Notes under the pieces: generated by a model
Databases searched by the model: none
What the model saw: only the letters and a program-made list of their open reading frames with translations
Told to the model about the DNA's origin: nothing
Part shown: in pieces, positions 8,777 to 17,542 of the stretch
Layout: the number at the start of each line of letters is the position of its first letter
How positions within the stretch are numbered: the stretch's first letter is position 1
Source of the DNA: Neomelitea salexigens DSM 19753
GTDB taxonomy: Bacteria; Pseudomonadota; Gammaproteobacteria; Pseudomonadales; Spongiibacteraceae
NCBI RefSeq assembly: GCF_000422345.1
Contig: NZ_AULP01000006.1
Location: 141,220 to 205,219 of the forward strand
DNA: 64,000 bases
Reading direction: 5' to 3'
Made by a program: the position numbers and the translations under genes

Positions 8777-8800
8777 TCTCTGGTATTCCTACCGTTTGCC

Positions 8801-9616
8801 TCAGTCTTCCTTGTGAAAGTGAACATCCATTTGCGGGTAGGGAATACCGATGCCGGCTTCGTCGAAAGCGAGTTTAATTTTTTCGGTGAGATCCCAGTAT
8901 GTTGGCCAGTAGTCCTCGGTTTTTACCCAGGGGCGACAGATCAGGTCGACTGACGACGCCCCAAGGGCGGCAACCGCGATGCGTGGAGAGGGGTCTTTCA
9001 GTATGCGCTCATCGGCGTTGACCAGTCGTTCGAGCGTTTCCTTAGCGAGCTTAATATCAGCATCATAGGAAATACCCACCAGCAGATCGACGCGGCGACG
9101 GGGCTTCACACTGTAGTTGGTGATTGCACCGGACATAACCTGAGAGTTGGGGATCACGATGCGCTTGTTATCACCGGTCACCAAAATCGTCGAAAACAAG
9201 CTTATGTCTTCCACGGTGCCAGAGCAGCCACCGGCGTCTACCCAGTCGCCGACCCGGCACGGGCGGAAAGCGATTAATAACACCCCTGCAGCAAAGTTTG
9301 CCAGCGAGCCCTGCAAGGCTAAGCCAACGGCCAAGCCGGCGGCACCCAGTGCGGCGATCACCGATGCGGTTTGTATGCCAGCGTGCGCCAGAGCGGGAAT
9401 CAGGGCGACGGCGAAAATAATAAAAAAGACTAATTTGCTGATGAAGGCATTCAGGGTCGGGTCGAAATTGCGCTTCTCTAATCCGGATCGTGTGAAGCCA
9501 GAGAACAGTTTCGCCATCCAGTAGCCCACCAATACAATCGCCAGCGCGCCCGCCGCGCGAATGCCCATATCGATTGCCTCGGGGCCATACTGTTCCAATA
9601 ATGCTTGTGGATCCAT
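8801..9616 (-). CDS. mscS: Small-conductance mechanosensitive channel (MscS family)
   Basis: A 271-residue inner-membrane channel that releases solutes on hypo-osmotic shock. Three transmembrane segments occupy about residues 15-115; the third is the Gly/Ala-rich pore helix (AALGAAGLAVGLALQGSLAN), followed by the beta domain (RVGDWVDAGG, GTVEDISLFST, VIPNSQVMSGAITNYS) and the C-terminal cage domain. Length and order match E. coli MscS closely. It is monocistronic, with its own terminator. Confidence 0.92.
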   Translation of the reverse strand: MDPQALLEQYGPEAIDMGIRAAGALAIVLVGYWMAKLFSGFTRSGLEKRNFDPTLNAFISKLVFFIIFAVALIPALAHAGIQTASVIAALGAAGLAVGLALQGSLANFAAGVLLIAFRPCRVGDWVDAGGCSGTVEDISLFSTILVTGDNKRIVIPNSQVMSGAITNYSVKPRRRVDLLVGISYDADIKLAKETLERLVNADERILKDPSPRIAVAALGASSVDLICRPWVKTEDYWPTYWDLTEKIKLAFDEAGIGIPYPQMDVHFHKED

Positions 9617-9726
9617 GCAAACCTCGTTGTGAGTAGAATTAAACGCTGATTATAGACACGATGTGCTCCCCGCCATCAAGTGCGGGAAGCCGAAACGTAT
9701 TGTAGTGAATATTGGATCAGTGGCTG

Positions 9727-10497
9727 CTAAAAAGGCCAGGTGGTCGATTCCGCGCCACCGTCAACTTCAATGATCTTTCCTGTTACCCAGCGTGCCGCTG
9801 GCGACGCCAGGTAAACGGCAGCGGCAGCAATATCCCGAGGCTCGCCCAGGCACTGCATTGGCGTTAGCGCCGACATTTTTTCGCGGGTATTCTCGTCGAG
9901 AAATTGTTTCAGCGCGTCGGTCATTATGGTGCCAGGGGAAATGCCGTTTACCCTGATAGTCGGCGCGAAATCGGCAGCCAATAAGCGCGTGAGTTGCGTC
10001 AATGCCGCTTTCGCGGTGCCGTAGCTGCTAAAGCCCTTTTGAGCGTAGCGCGCCGATGCCGACGTGATATTGATGATATTGCCGCGGCTTTTTTCAAGCG
10101 CGGGCTGGGCGAGCCGACAGAGGTTAAATGCGCTGGTGACGTTGAAGTCGAAATCGCGATTAAAGGTTTTGGCGTCGGTCTTCAGCGGATCGTTTGGCCA
10201 GGCGCCGCCGGCATTGTTCACAACGATATCCAGGCGATCAAACTCATTAACTGCGGTGTTTACAAGCGCTTGTAATTGCTCTTCCTGCGCAACATCGCAT
10301 ACCTGAGCAAGGGCGTTGCCGCCGGCGGCTTTGCAGCTTGCTACGGTCTTTTCCAAATCCTCCAGTGTGCGCGCAGCGCAAATAACGGTCGCCCCGGCCT
10401 GTGCAAAGTGTTCGGCAATGCCGCGGCCGATACCCCGGCCTGCGCCAGTCACAATGGCCACTTGTCCTGAAAGAGAAAATAGTGCGTCGAGAGACAT
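9727..10497 (-). CDS. SDR family oxidoreductase
   Basis: A 256-residue classical short-chain dehydrogenase/reductase. It has TGAGRGIGRG near residue 17 for NAD(P) binding, NNAGG near 92, the catalytic Ser in ITSASARYAQ, and YGTAKAALTQ giving the Tyr-x3-Lys pair. The C-terminus ends DGGAESTTWPF, as in many 3-oxoacyl or glucose-dehydrogenase-like members. The substrate cannot be read from sequence. It is divergent from a Fur-boxed gene and has no obvious operon partner. Confidence 0.87.
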   Translation of the reverse strand: MSLDALFSLSGQVAIVTGAGRGIGRGIAEHFAQAGATVICAARTLEDLEKTVASCKAAGGNALAQVCDVAQEEQLQALVNTAVNEFDRLDIVVNNAGGAWPNDPLKTDAKTFNRDFDFNVTSAFNLCRLAQPALEKSRGNIINITSASARYAQKGFSSYGTAKAALTQLTRLLAADFAPTIRVNGISPGTIMTDALKQFLDENTREKMSALTPMQCLGEPRDIAAAAVYLASPAARWVTGKIIEVDGGAESTTWPF

Positions 10498-10622
10498 CTG
10501 AAGTTCCTATTATTGTTGGCCTTAGCGGCGAAATTTATGCACAGCATTACTGTTCTTCGGTGGATGGGCAATGCGTTGCCTAAACGCGGTAGGCGGCGGT
10601 TTGTATTTTTGGACTTGAATTT

Positions 10623-10647
10623 ACAAATGATAATCATTATCGTTTGT
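10623..10647 (+). promoter_or_regulatory. Fur box (ferric uptake regulator operator)
   Basis: ATGATAATCATTATC at 10627-10641 is the core of the Fur consensus; over the 19-base box at 10623-10641 I count 16 matches, with all mismatches in the first three bases. ACAAA and TTTGT extend the dyad to 25 bases. It lies about 40 bases upstream of the next + strand start, in the usual promoter position, and about 125 bases from the divergent SDR start. Confidence 0.85.
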
Positions 10648-10684
10648 AGGTGTTGCCAGATTTGCTTTAGTCCAGGAGATAATG

Positions 10685-11161
10685 ATGAGCATACGATTTC
10701 TATGTGAGAGTCACCGCCAGCAGTTGCAGCGCAGCGAGGCGGTGGCCAGCCAGCGTTGGGAAGAGTGGATGGAAGCCGGCAGAGAGGCCTACGCGCAGCG
10801 AGACTGGGTGCCGGCGCTGCGGTATTTGGGTTGCTGTTTTGAGCTGAGTGAATTGATGTTATCGGGTGAGCGCGAGTTGGCGCTGGAGGACGTAGACCGG
10901 CATATGCTGTCGGGCCACTACCTGTCGGAGTGTTTTGCCCGCTGTGGTGATCAGTCGTTACAGCAACACTGTTTACTTGCGGTCCATCATCGTCTGCTGC
11001 AAGCCCTGCGCAACGGTTTAGGCCGGCGCTTGCCGCTGTACAAAAATGTTGAGATCTCACTGCAAATGCTCGAGCGCTTTTACCGAGACGGTGGTCGTAT
11101 GGATGAACTGGCTCACTGTCAGCGGGAGAGTCGTCGGCTACTGCGCAGCTGTTACCACTAG
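10685..11161 (+). CDS. Unknown protein, probably iron-regulated
   Basis: I do not recognise this protein of about 158 residues. It has no signal peptide and no long hydrophobic segment, so it is probably cytosolic. It is predicted to be largely helical, with Trp/Glu/Arg-rich helices (WEEWMEAGREAYAQRDW, then a Leu-rich stretch) that recall TPR-like folds, and six or so cysteines spread along it. AGGAGAT precedes two adjacent ATGs; the second (10685) has better spacing. The Fur box immediately upstream suggests expression when iron is scarce. It has no clear operon partner: the next gene begins about 75 bases later. Confidence 0.75.
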   Translation: MSIRFLCESHRQQLQRSEAVASQRWEEWMEAGREAYAQRDWVPALRYLGCCFELSELMLSGERELALEDVDRHMLSGHYLSECFARCGDQSLQQHCLLAVHHRLLQALRNGLGRRLPLYKNVEISLQMLERFYRDGGRMDELAHCQRESRRLLRSCYH

Positions 11162-11236
11162 TGCCGTGTTCAGCACTAGCTAGGCGTGACGTTCGGCTCT
11201 TGCTATGCTGTAAGCCTGAAACACAGGAGCACGGTC

Positions 11237-11503
11237 ATGGACCCAAAACATGTTCACGAGCAGCTTAACCGTCTGCAAAGTGAGATTGATGATTTACCGG
11301 TAGAGAGCGGCGAGCGGGCTAAATTGCACGCGCTGGTTGAAGATATCGACCGCGAGCTGGGCAGCGGCCCAGAGTTAGTGCTGGAAGACACCGGCTTGCA
11401 AGAGCGCCTTGATGAAATGGTGTCGAGCTTTGAGGTTGACCACCCGACGATCTCAGGCTTGCTAAAAGATATTATGGTTAAGCTCGCCAGCATTGGCGTG
11501 TAA
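11237..11503 (+). CDS. DUF4404 family protein
   Basis: An 88-residue acidic, helical protein (MDPKHVHEQLNRLQSEIDDL at the start; FEVDHPTISGLLKDIM near the end) matching the small DUF4404 family found in Pseudomonas and relatives. Function is unknown; it looks like a soluble coiled-coil dimer. I chose the ATG at 11237, which has CAGGAGC upstream, over earlier in-frame starts. Confidence 0.78.
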   Translation: MDPKHVHEQLNRLQSEIDDLPVESGERAKLHALVEDIDRELGSGPELVLEDTGLQERLDEMVSSFEVDHPTISGLLKDIMVKLASIGV

Positions 11504-11730
11504 GCGTTTTGCTGAAATCCGGGGTGTGCCAGCTCGCTTGGCAATGCCCCGTCGTTACTTCTTTGTTGCTGTTTCTTAAACATTATTTGCCCCTGTCACT
11601 ATCTCTTCGCCACTATCTCGTCGCCATTGCCTTGCTCCCTGAATTTTCCGCCCTCGTTGCCGCTGGTATTCCTGCGCCCGCTGCGCTAGCTTGATCGACT
11701 CTGCTAAAAGCAATAACAAACGAGGTTGAT

Positions 11731-12735
11731 ATGTCTCTGCCTGACTCTTTGGCATCCCGCCTGCGCCTGCCCGTTGTGGCGGCGCCGATGTTCCTGGCTT
11801 CGGGGCCCGAACTTGTTATCGAAACCTGTAAGGCCGGGGCCGTTGGCTCGTTCCCGGCGCTGAACCAACGCAGCAGCGAAGGCTTCGAGGCTTGGCTTAA
11901 AGAAATTCAGACAGCACTTGCCGATTTCGAGCGCAGCTCGGGGCGCGAGGCGGCGCCCTATGCAGTGAACTTAATTGTGCACGCCAGTAATCCACGGTTG
12001 GAGGCTGATTTGGCACTGTGCGTGCAGTACCAGGTGCCGATTGTCATCACATCACTGGGGGCTGCCGCGCAAGTGATTGACGCGGTTCACAGCTATGGTG
12101 GTCTGGTGTTTCACGATGTGATTAACGCTCGTCATGCGCGAAAAGCGGCGGCAGCTGGTGTCGACGGCTTGATCGCCGTTGCGGCAGGAGCCGGTGGCCA
12201 CGCGGGCAGTACGAGTCCGTTTGCGCTGGTGGCTGAAATTCGTCAGTTCTTCGATAAAACGCTATTGCTTGCGGGCGCTATGTCGTCGGGCTCGGATATC
12301 GCGGCGGCTCAGATGATGGGCGCCGATCTCGCTTATATGGGCACCCGTTTTATTTGCACACAGGAGTGTCAGGTCGACAGTGATTACAAGCAAATGGTGA
12401 TGGACTGCCGTGCAGAAGATATTGTGTATACGCCGAATATTTCCGGTGTGAACGCGAATTTTATGCGCCCCAGTATCGTTGCCGCTGGCCTGGACCCCGA
12501 TAATTTGGCTCCAAAAAAAGACATCGACTTCGGGGCGGAGTTGACGGTGGATGGCGACCAGCAGCGTGCAGAAAAAGCCAGCGGAGCGTGGAAGGCCATT
12601 TGGTCCGCCGGGCAAGGGGCGGGCAGCATTGATAACTGCCCCGGTGTTGCCCAGCTTGTAGATCGCTTAGCCGAGGAATACCTGCAGGCGCAGCAGCGCG
12701 GCAACCAAGCTTTCCAGATATTTGAGACGCAGTGA
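11731..12735 (+). CDS. Nitronate monooxygenase-like flavoprotein
   Basis: A 334-residue FMN enzyme of the nitronate monooxygenase (2-nitropropane dioxygenase) family, a TIM barrel related to FabK. It shows the N-terminal RLRLPVVAAPMFLASGP, the FMN-binding AAGAGGHAGSTSPFALV, and the second phosphate loop LAGAMSSGSDIAAAQMMGADLAYMGTRF. These enzymes oxidise alkyl nitronates, but many members sit in fatty acid or aromatic catabolic clusters with unknown roles. It precedes a DUF1330 gene by 10 bases and opens the + strand catabolic region, so a role on an acyl or dienoyl substrate is possible but unproven. Confidence 0.85.
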   Translation: MSLPDSLASRLRLPVVAAPMFLASGPELVIETCKAGAVGSFPALNQRSSEGFEAWLKEIQTALADFERSSGREAAPYAVNLIVHASNPRLEADLALCVQYQVPIVITSLGAAAQVIDAVHSYGGLVFHDVINARHARKAAAAGVDGLIAVAAGAGGHAGSTSPFALVAEIRQFFDKTLLLAGAMSSGSDIAAAQMMGADLAYMGTRFICTQECQVDSDYKQMVMDCRAEDIVYTPNISGVNANFMRPSIVAAGLDPDNLAPKKDIDFGAELTVDGDQQRAEKASGAWKAIWSAGQGAGSIDNCPGVAQLVDRLAEEYLQAQQRGNQAFQIFETQ

Positions 12736-12745
12736 GGACAGGCCA

Positions 12746-13159
12746 ATGTCAGATAATCGTTACAGTATTGATCCACGGGCGGCTGAATTAGGTGAGCTGC
12801 TGGCGCGAATCCCCAGTGACGAGCCGATTGTTATGCTTAATTTACTGTGTTTTCACGATCGCGCGCAGTATGCCGATGGCGACCGAGGGCTTACTGGTCG
12901 GCAGGCTTATCAACGCTACAGCGAATTAATTATGCCGTTTCTCAGCGCCGTTGACGGACAACCCCAGTGGTTGGCGGCGGCCCATGCGCCGCTCATTGCG
13001 CCACCCGGTGAGGACTGGCACAAGGTAATGCTAGTGCGTTATCCCAGCATTGAGCACTTTGTAACGATGCTGCGCAATCCGGACTATCAGGCAATCACCG
13101 AGCACCGCACGGCAGCGCTCATGGATTCGCGTCTTATTGCCTGTACAGAAGGCAAATAA
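12746..13159 (+). CDS. DUF1330-like protein
   Basis: A protein of about 137 residues, starting MSDNRYSIDP. It has the dimeric alpha/beta-barrel pattern of DUF1330/EthD-like proteins: VMLNLLCFHDRAQYADG, then YQRYSELIMPFL, and later VMLVRYPSIEHFVTMLRNPDYQAI. The IEHFVTML...YQ segment is the most typical part. Function is unknown. The ATG at 12746 follows the nitronate monooxygenase stop by 10 bases and is probably co-transcribed with it. Confidence 0.78.
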   Translation: MSDNRYSIDPRAAELGELLARIPSDEPIVMLNLLCFHDRAQYADGDRGLTGRQAYQRYSELIMPFLSAVDGQPQWLAAAHAPLIAPPGEDWHKVMLVRYPSIEHFVTMLRNPDYQAITEHRTAALMDSRLIACTEGK

Positions 13160-13198
13160 ATACTCATACCAGCCTCAAAAAATAATAAGGATGGCGGC

Positions 13199-14476
13199 AT
13201 GAACTCTCAGCACTATCGCAGCGATGGGCGCGCCTATTACGCCCTGTTTATCTTGACCATTGTTTATAGCTTCAATTTTATTGACCGGCAGCTGCTGGCG
13301 ATTTTGCAGGAGTCGATCAAGGCTGAATTACTGCTGAGTGATACCCAGCTGGGGCTGTTAACAGGTTTTGCCTTTGCGCTGTTCTATGTCACGGCAGGGA
13401 TTCCCATTGCCCGCTGGGCCGATGCGGGAAACCGCAGAAATATTGTCGCCCTGGCGGTGTTTATCTGGAGCTTTATGACGGCCATCAGTGGCTTAGTCCA
13501 GAATTACCTGCAATTGTTAATGGCGCGAATTGGTGTTGGCGTTGGCGAGGCCGGTGGCAGCCCACCATCGCATTCGATGATTTCTGATATGTTCCCGGCG
13601 GAGCGCCGCGCTTCGGCGCTGGGTTTCTATTCCACGGGCGTCAGTATTGGCATCTTGTTCGGTTTTTTAATGGGCGGTTGGCTCAATGAATTTTTTGGTT
13701 GGCGGGTAGCGTTTTTTGTCGTGGGTGTGCCGGGGGTTCTGCTGGCAGTAGTGGTGCGCTATACCCTGCGCGAACCGCGTCGCGGTTTGTCCGAGAATCG
13801 CGATGACAACCCCGAACCCGTTGCCGTTAAAGAAGTGGTGGCGCTGCTGTGGTCGCGGCGCAGTTTTCGCCATATGGCCTGGGCGGGTGCCTTGAGCGCC
13901 TTTGCCGGTTATTCGGTCGCCAATTGGTCGGCGTCTTTCATTATTCGCAGTTACGGCATGAGCACCGGGGAGCTGGGTACGTGGCTGGCGCTCATTATTG
14001 GTATTGGTGGTGCGGTCGGGGTATTCGGTGGCGGTTTGCTGGCCGATAAACTCGCCGCTAAAGACACGCGTTGGTATGTGCTATTGCCGGCTTTGGCCGG
14101 TGTGATTTCACTGCCTTTTGCCGCCGGGGTTTACCTGGTCGACAATGTCTATGCCTCGCTGTTGTTGATGATTATTCCCGCCATACAGTCCAATGTGTTT
14201 TTAGGGAATACGCTGGCGGTTAGCCATTCACTTGTGGGCTTGCGTATGCGGGCGATGGCCTCGGCCATCCTGTTTTTCATCTTCAATTTGGTGGGCTTGG
14301 GTGCCGGGCCCTGGTCTGTCGGGCTGCTCAGTGACCTATTGGCACCGCAATTTGGCGATGAGTCGCTGCGCTATGCCATGCTGGCACTGGTGCCATTGAT
14401 GGTGAGTTTATCGGCGCTGCACTTTTATCTGAGCAGCCGTCATCTTAAGCGCGACCTCGCAGCCGCCCCGCCGTGA
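13199..14476 (+). CDS. MFS transporter (Spinster-like)
   Basis: A 425-residue major facilitator with about 12 hydrophobic segments. The early FNFIDRQLLAILQESIKAEL and the loop GVGVGEAGGSPPSHSMISDMF followed by PAERRASALGFYSTG are characteristic of the spinster-like MFS group often found next to acyl-CoA or steroid degradation genes. It would move a small organic acid or hydrophobic substrate across the inner membrane. Its place between the nitronate monooxygenase unit and the AraC gene ties it to the catabolic cluster. Confidence 0.88.
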   Translation: MNSQHYRSDGRAYYALFILTIVYSFNFIDRQLLAILQESIKAELLLSDTQLGLLTGFAFALFYVTAGIPIARWADAGNRRNIVALAVFIWSFMTAISGLVQNYLQLLMARIGVGVGEAGGSPPSHSMISDMFPAERRASALGFYSTGVSIGILFGFLMGGWLNEFFGWRVAFFVVGVPGVLLAVVVRYTLREPRRGLSENRDDNPEPVAVKEVVALLWSRRSFRHMAWAGALSAFAGYSVANWSASFIIRSYGMSTGELGTWLALIIGIGGAVGVFGGGLLADKLAAKDTRWYVLLPALAGVISLPFAAGVYLVDNVYASLLLMIIPAIQSNVFLGNTLAVSHSLVGLRMRAMASAILFFIFNLVGLGAGPWSVGLLSDLLAPQFGDESLRYAMLALVPLMVSLSALHFYLSSRHLKRDLAAAPP

Positions 14477-14543
14477 GTCTGGCCGGTACCGCCATCGTCG
14501 GCATTCACGTACACTTTGCGAGCATGTATTTGAAGACGTGGCG

Positions 14544-15551
14544 ATGAATACGATCGACCCCAATTGGACCGTTAACAGCACCAGTATCCGCAGTATTGCC
14601 CAGGCGATTGCCGCACTGGGTGGCGACAGTGAAGCGCTGCTGAGGTCGGTCGGTATCCTGCCGGAAGCCCTCAGTGACGCCGAGGCTCGACACCCCGTGT
14701 CGGCGATGCATCGCTTGTATGAGCTTGCCGCGCAGCACTGCGGCGAAGATATTGGCCTCTACACCGGCCGTGTGGACTATATCAGCCGTCTGAATATGCA
14801 GCTCTACACCTGTGGTGTGTGCGAAACCTTCCGCGACTACTTGAACCTGATGCCCAGCGTGCTGCACTTTGCCGGCGACATCGGCGAGGTTCGCATTCGC
14901 CGCGAGGATGAACGCCTGCGCTTGGACTGGCTACCCCTGTGGGAGGCATCGGGCCGTTGGCGGTATCAAAGTGACTGTCTGCTTACCACCTCTGCAGCTA
15001 TTGTGCGCTCGCTGTGTGTGCGGCCAATTCCCGTGCTGCGCGCCCACTTCAGTTACCCGCAGCCCGCTAATACCGAGCTGTTGGAAAGCATTTTTGGCTG
15101 CGACCTGCATTTTTCCCAGCCGCGTAGCTCTCTGTATTTTGATGCGGCGAGCCTCGACTATCGCCTTGTTCAGTTGGACTCGGAATGGAGTATGTCGATC
15201 CGGCAATCTACCCAGCATTTATTCGGCGAAGGTGAGCCCGATCCGGTGTTGCGATCACTGCGCAACACCTTGATAAAAATGCTGCCGGCGGGTGGGGTGA
15301 CTATTGATAAAACGGCGGCAGCGCAGAATATATCCCGACGCACTTTGCAGCGGCGACTGGCCGACAGTGGCACCCAGTTCGGCCAAGTGCTGCAAGAGCT
15401 GCGCAGCGAATTGGCATTGCAGTATCTCAGTGATGAGCGCTTGAGTATTACCGATATTGCGCTGCTGCTGGGCTACGCTGACCACGGCAGTTTTTCCAGT
15501 GCCTTCAAAGCGTGGTTCGGCAAGTCGCCGCGAGAACATCGCCGGAAATAA
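14544..15551 (+). CDS. AraC family transcriptional regulator
   Basis: A 335-residue regulator with an N-terminal arabinose-binding-like (OruR/ArgR-type) domain (SIRSIAQAIAALGGDSEALL, then HPVSAMHRLYELAAQH) and two C-terminal helix-turn-helix units (ISRRTLQRRL near 275 and SITDIALLLGYADHGSFSSAFKAW near 310). The ATG at 14544 is preferred over the GTG two codons before it. Its stop lies just upstream of a 13-bp direct repeat with AraC-type spacing in front of the carboxylase operon, so it is the likely activator of that operon, responding to an acid or CoA intermediate. Confidence 0.88.
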   Translation: MNTIDPNWTVNSTSIRSIAQAIAALGGDSEALLRSVGILPEALSDAEARHPVSAMHRLYELAAQHCGEDIGLYTGRVDYISRLNMQLYTCGVCETFRDYLNLMPSVLHFAGDIGEVRIRREDERLRLDWLPLWEASGRWRYQSDCLLTTSAAIVRSLCVRPIPVLRAHFSYPQPANTELLESIFGCDLHFSQPRSSLYFDAASLDYRLVQLDSEWSMSIRQSTQHLFGEGEPDPVLRSLRNTLIKMLPAGGVTIDKTAAAQNISRRTLQRRLADSGTQFGQVLQELRSELALQYLSDERLSITDIALLLGYADHGSFSSAFKAWFGKSPREHRRK

Positions 15552-15556
15552 CGCCT

Positions 15557-15591
15557 TCTGGCACCAAATATCCCCTAGTCTGGCACCAAAT
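15557..15591 (+). promoter_or_regulatory. Putative AraC-type operator (two direct half-sites)
   Basis: TCTGGCACCAAAT occurs exactly twice, at 15557-15569 and 15579-15591, in the same orientation and 22 bases apart, which is two helical turns. This is how AraC-family monomers bind side by side. A TATAGA -10-like element lies at 15615-15620; a -35 at the expected place would be poor and would abut the second half-site, as in activator-dependent promoters. The operon start is at 15657. Confidence 0.7.
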
Positions 15592-15656
15592 CCTAAGCGC
15601 GCCCCAACAGAGCTTATAGACTGAGTAGGCTAATAATGACTAACTCAGGAGTTCGC

Positions 15657-16832
15657 ATGTCACTGGATTTTGACGGCGCCCGTCTACACAACCCCTACCT
15701 CAATGCCGAGCACGAAGCGTGGCGAGTACAACTGCGTAAATTTGTCGACGCTGAAATCAGCCCCTTTCTCGACGACTGGGAAGAGGCGGGAAAAATTCCC
15801 GATGAACTGTGGGCCAAAGCGGCGGATATCGGTTTGCTGCAGCTCGGCTACCCTGAGGCCTATGGCGGTATTTCCGAGGGTATTGACCAATGGCATATCA
15901 ATATTGCCAACGAAGAGATTACGCGAGCGGGCAGCGCTGGGGGCTTGATCAGTAATTTGCTCGTTCATGGCATTGGCTTGCCACCCGTGACGAACTGCGG
16001 CAGTGATGCGCTGAAAGAAATGGTTGCACCGCGCGTGTTAGCCGGTGAAAAGCGAATTTCACTGGGAATTACCGAGCCTTCCGGTGGCTCGGATGTTGCC
16101 AACATCCAAACGACTGCCAAGCGCGATGGCGACCACTACATTGTGAATGGCAGTAAAACCTTTATCTCCGGAGTCATGGGAGCGGATTGGGTGAGTACCG
16201 CTGTACGCACGGGCGGTGAGGGCGCTGGTGGTGTTTCTATGCTGCTGATTCCCACCGACCTGCCCGGCGTTTCGCGCACCCCTCTGGACCGCAAGCAGGG
16301 TTGGTGGTGTGCCGATACCGGCACCATTTATTTTGACGATGTTCGAGTGCCCGCCGAGTATTTGATCGGGCAAGAAGGGCACGGCTTTCTCGTCATCATG
16401 AGTAACTTCAACCCGGAGCGATTAAGCCTGATCGTCACCATGGAAGCGGCCGCTCGCGCCTGCCTGGAGGATGCGGTGGAGTGGGCGCGCAATCGCAAGA
16501 CCTTCGGCAAACGTCTGGCCGACCACCAGGTGATTCGCCACAAAATTGCCGCGATGAAACAGCGCATCAATGCGACCCAGTGCTACCTCAATTATTTAAC
16601 CCAAGCCTATATAGAAGGGCGCTGCGACCCGGGTGACTTGGCAATGGCTAAGGTTCAAGCCAGCGAGACCATGGAGTTTTGCGCCCGTGAAGCCAGCCAA
16701 ATTTTAGGCGGGGCCTGCTACTTGCGCGGCAACCGCGTTGAACGCTTTTACCGTGAAGTGAGAGTGAACGCGATTGGCGGCGGTTCCGAAGAAATCATGC
16801 GTGAGCTGGCGTCGCGCCAATACCGTTTGTAA
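15657..16832 (+). CDS. Acyl-CoA dehydrogenase
   Basis: A flavoprotein of about 391 residues that would introduce a 2,3 double bond into an acyl-CoA. It shows the ACD pattern SLGITEPSGGSDVANIQTTA, KTFISG, and the C-terminal IGGGSEEIMRELASRQY. The ATG at 15657 has CAGGAG upstream; an ATG seven codons earlier is less likely. It is the first gene of a tightly packed operon with a GST, a second acyl-CoA dehydrogenase and a biotin-dependent carboxylase. It differs clearly from the second dehydrogenase, so the two probably act on different intermediates. Confidence 0.88.
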   Translation: MSLDFDGARLHNPYLNAEHEAWRVQLRKFVDAEISPFLDDWEEAGKIPDELWAKAADIGLLQLGYPEAYGGISEGIDQWHINIANEEITRAGSAGGLISNLLVHGIGLPPVTNCGSDALKEMVAPRVLAGEKRISLGITEPSGGSDVANIQTTAKRDGDHYIVNGSKTFISGVMGADWVSTAVRTGGEGAGGVSMLLIPTDLPGVSRTPLDRKQGWWCADTGTIYFDDVRVPAEYLIGQEGHGFLVIMSNFNPERLSLIVTMEAAARACLEDAVEWARNRKTFGKRLADHQVIRHKIAAMKQRINATQCYLNYLTQAYIEGRCDPGDLAMAKVQASETMEFCAREASQILGGACYLRGNRVERFYREVRVNAIGGGSEEIMRELASRQYRL

Positions 16833-16841
16833 GGAGTTGTT

Positions 16842-17516
16842 ATGAGCAGTGAAAAACCCACGCTGTGGCACTGTTACCCGTCCCGTTCATTGCGGCCATT
16901 GTGGGCGATGGAAGAAATGGGTATCGACTACGAGCTGGTAAACCTTGCTTTTCCGCCGCGCATGTTCCAGCGCGAATACCTTGAGACTAACCCTCTGGGG
17001 ACGGTGCCTTTTTTCCGGGACGGCGACGTGGAGATGACCGAGTCCTCCGGTATTTGTCTCTATCTTGTTGAACAATACCAGCGCTTCGATTTCGGTCTGC
17101 GCGTTAGCGACCCCGGCTATGGCGATTACCTGAACTGGTTGTTTCACAGTGATGCGACCCTGACCTTCCCCCAGACCATTGTTCTGCGTTACTCGCAGCT
17201 GGAACCGCCGGAGCGCCGCTTGCCCCAGGCAGTTGAAGACTACAGCAAGTGGTATCTGGCGCGACTAAAGCGCGTGAATAGCCATTTGCTCGACCGTGAA
17301 TACCTGTGCGACGACCGCTTCACCATTGCCGATATAGCGGTTGGCTACGCGCTGTATCTGGGTAAGGGACTAGGCCTGGATACGTTCTACGAGCCTCAGG
17401 TTAAGGCTTACCTCGAACGTCTGATGGCGCGCCCGGCGTTTCAACGCGCCGAACCGATGGGCGCTGGACCAAACAGTTTCGTCCCCACGCCTTATCCCTT
17501 TGAAGGCTGTTTTTAA
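16842..17516 (+). CDS. Glutathione S-transferase family protein
   Basis: A 224-residue GST-fold protein. The N-terminal thioredoxin-like domain has CYPSRSLRPLWAMEEMGIDY (Ser/Arg in the usual catalytic position), NPLGTVPFF, and ESSGICLYL for gamma-glutamyl binding; the C-terminal helical domain has FTIADIAVGYAL. It lies 9 bases after one acyl-CoA dehydrogenase gene and 26 before another, so it belongs to the operon. A glutathione-dependent isomerase or detoxification step on an unsaturated intermediate is a reasonable guess; the sequence does not prove it. Confidence 0.87.
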   Translation: MSSEKPTLWHCYPSRSLRPLWAMEEMGIDYELVNLAFPPRMFQREYLETNPLGTVPFFRDGDVEMTESSGICLYLVEQYQRFDFGLRVSDPGYGDYLNWLFHSDATLTFPQTIVLRYSQLEPPERRLPQAVEDYSKWYLARLKRVNSHLLDREYLCDDRFTIADIAVGYALYLGKGLGLDTFYEPQVKAYLERLMARPAFQRAEPMGAGPNSFVPTPYPFEGCF

Positions 17517-17542
17517 ATAATTTTGCGTAGTTGGAGCGTTTT

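Noticed and set aside
10449..11060. Open frame of 203 codons on the minus strand
   Set aside because: It overlaps the Fur box and the + strand unknown gene, has low-complexity Pro/Ala/Thr content, no ribosome site and no recognisable motif; it is a shadow frame.
11581..11630. CACTATCTC repeated twice within 20 bases
   Set aside because: Too short and simple to separate from chance; no link to a known site.
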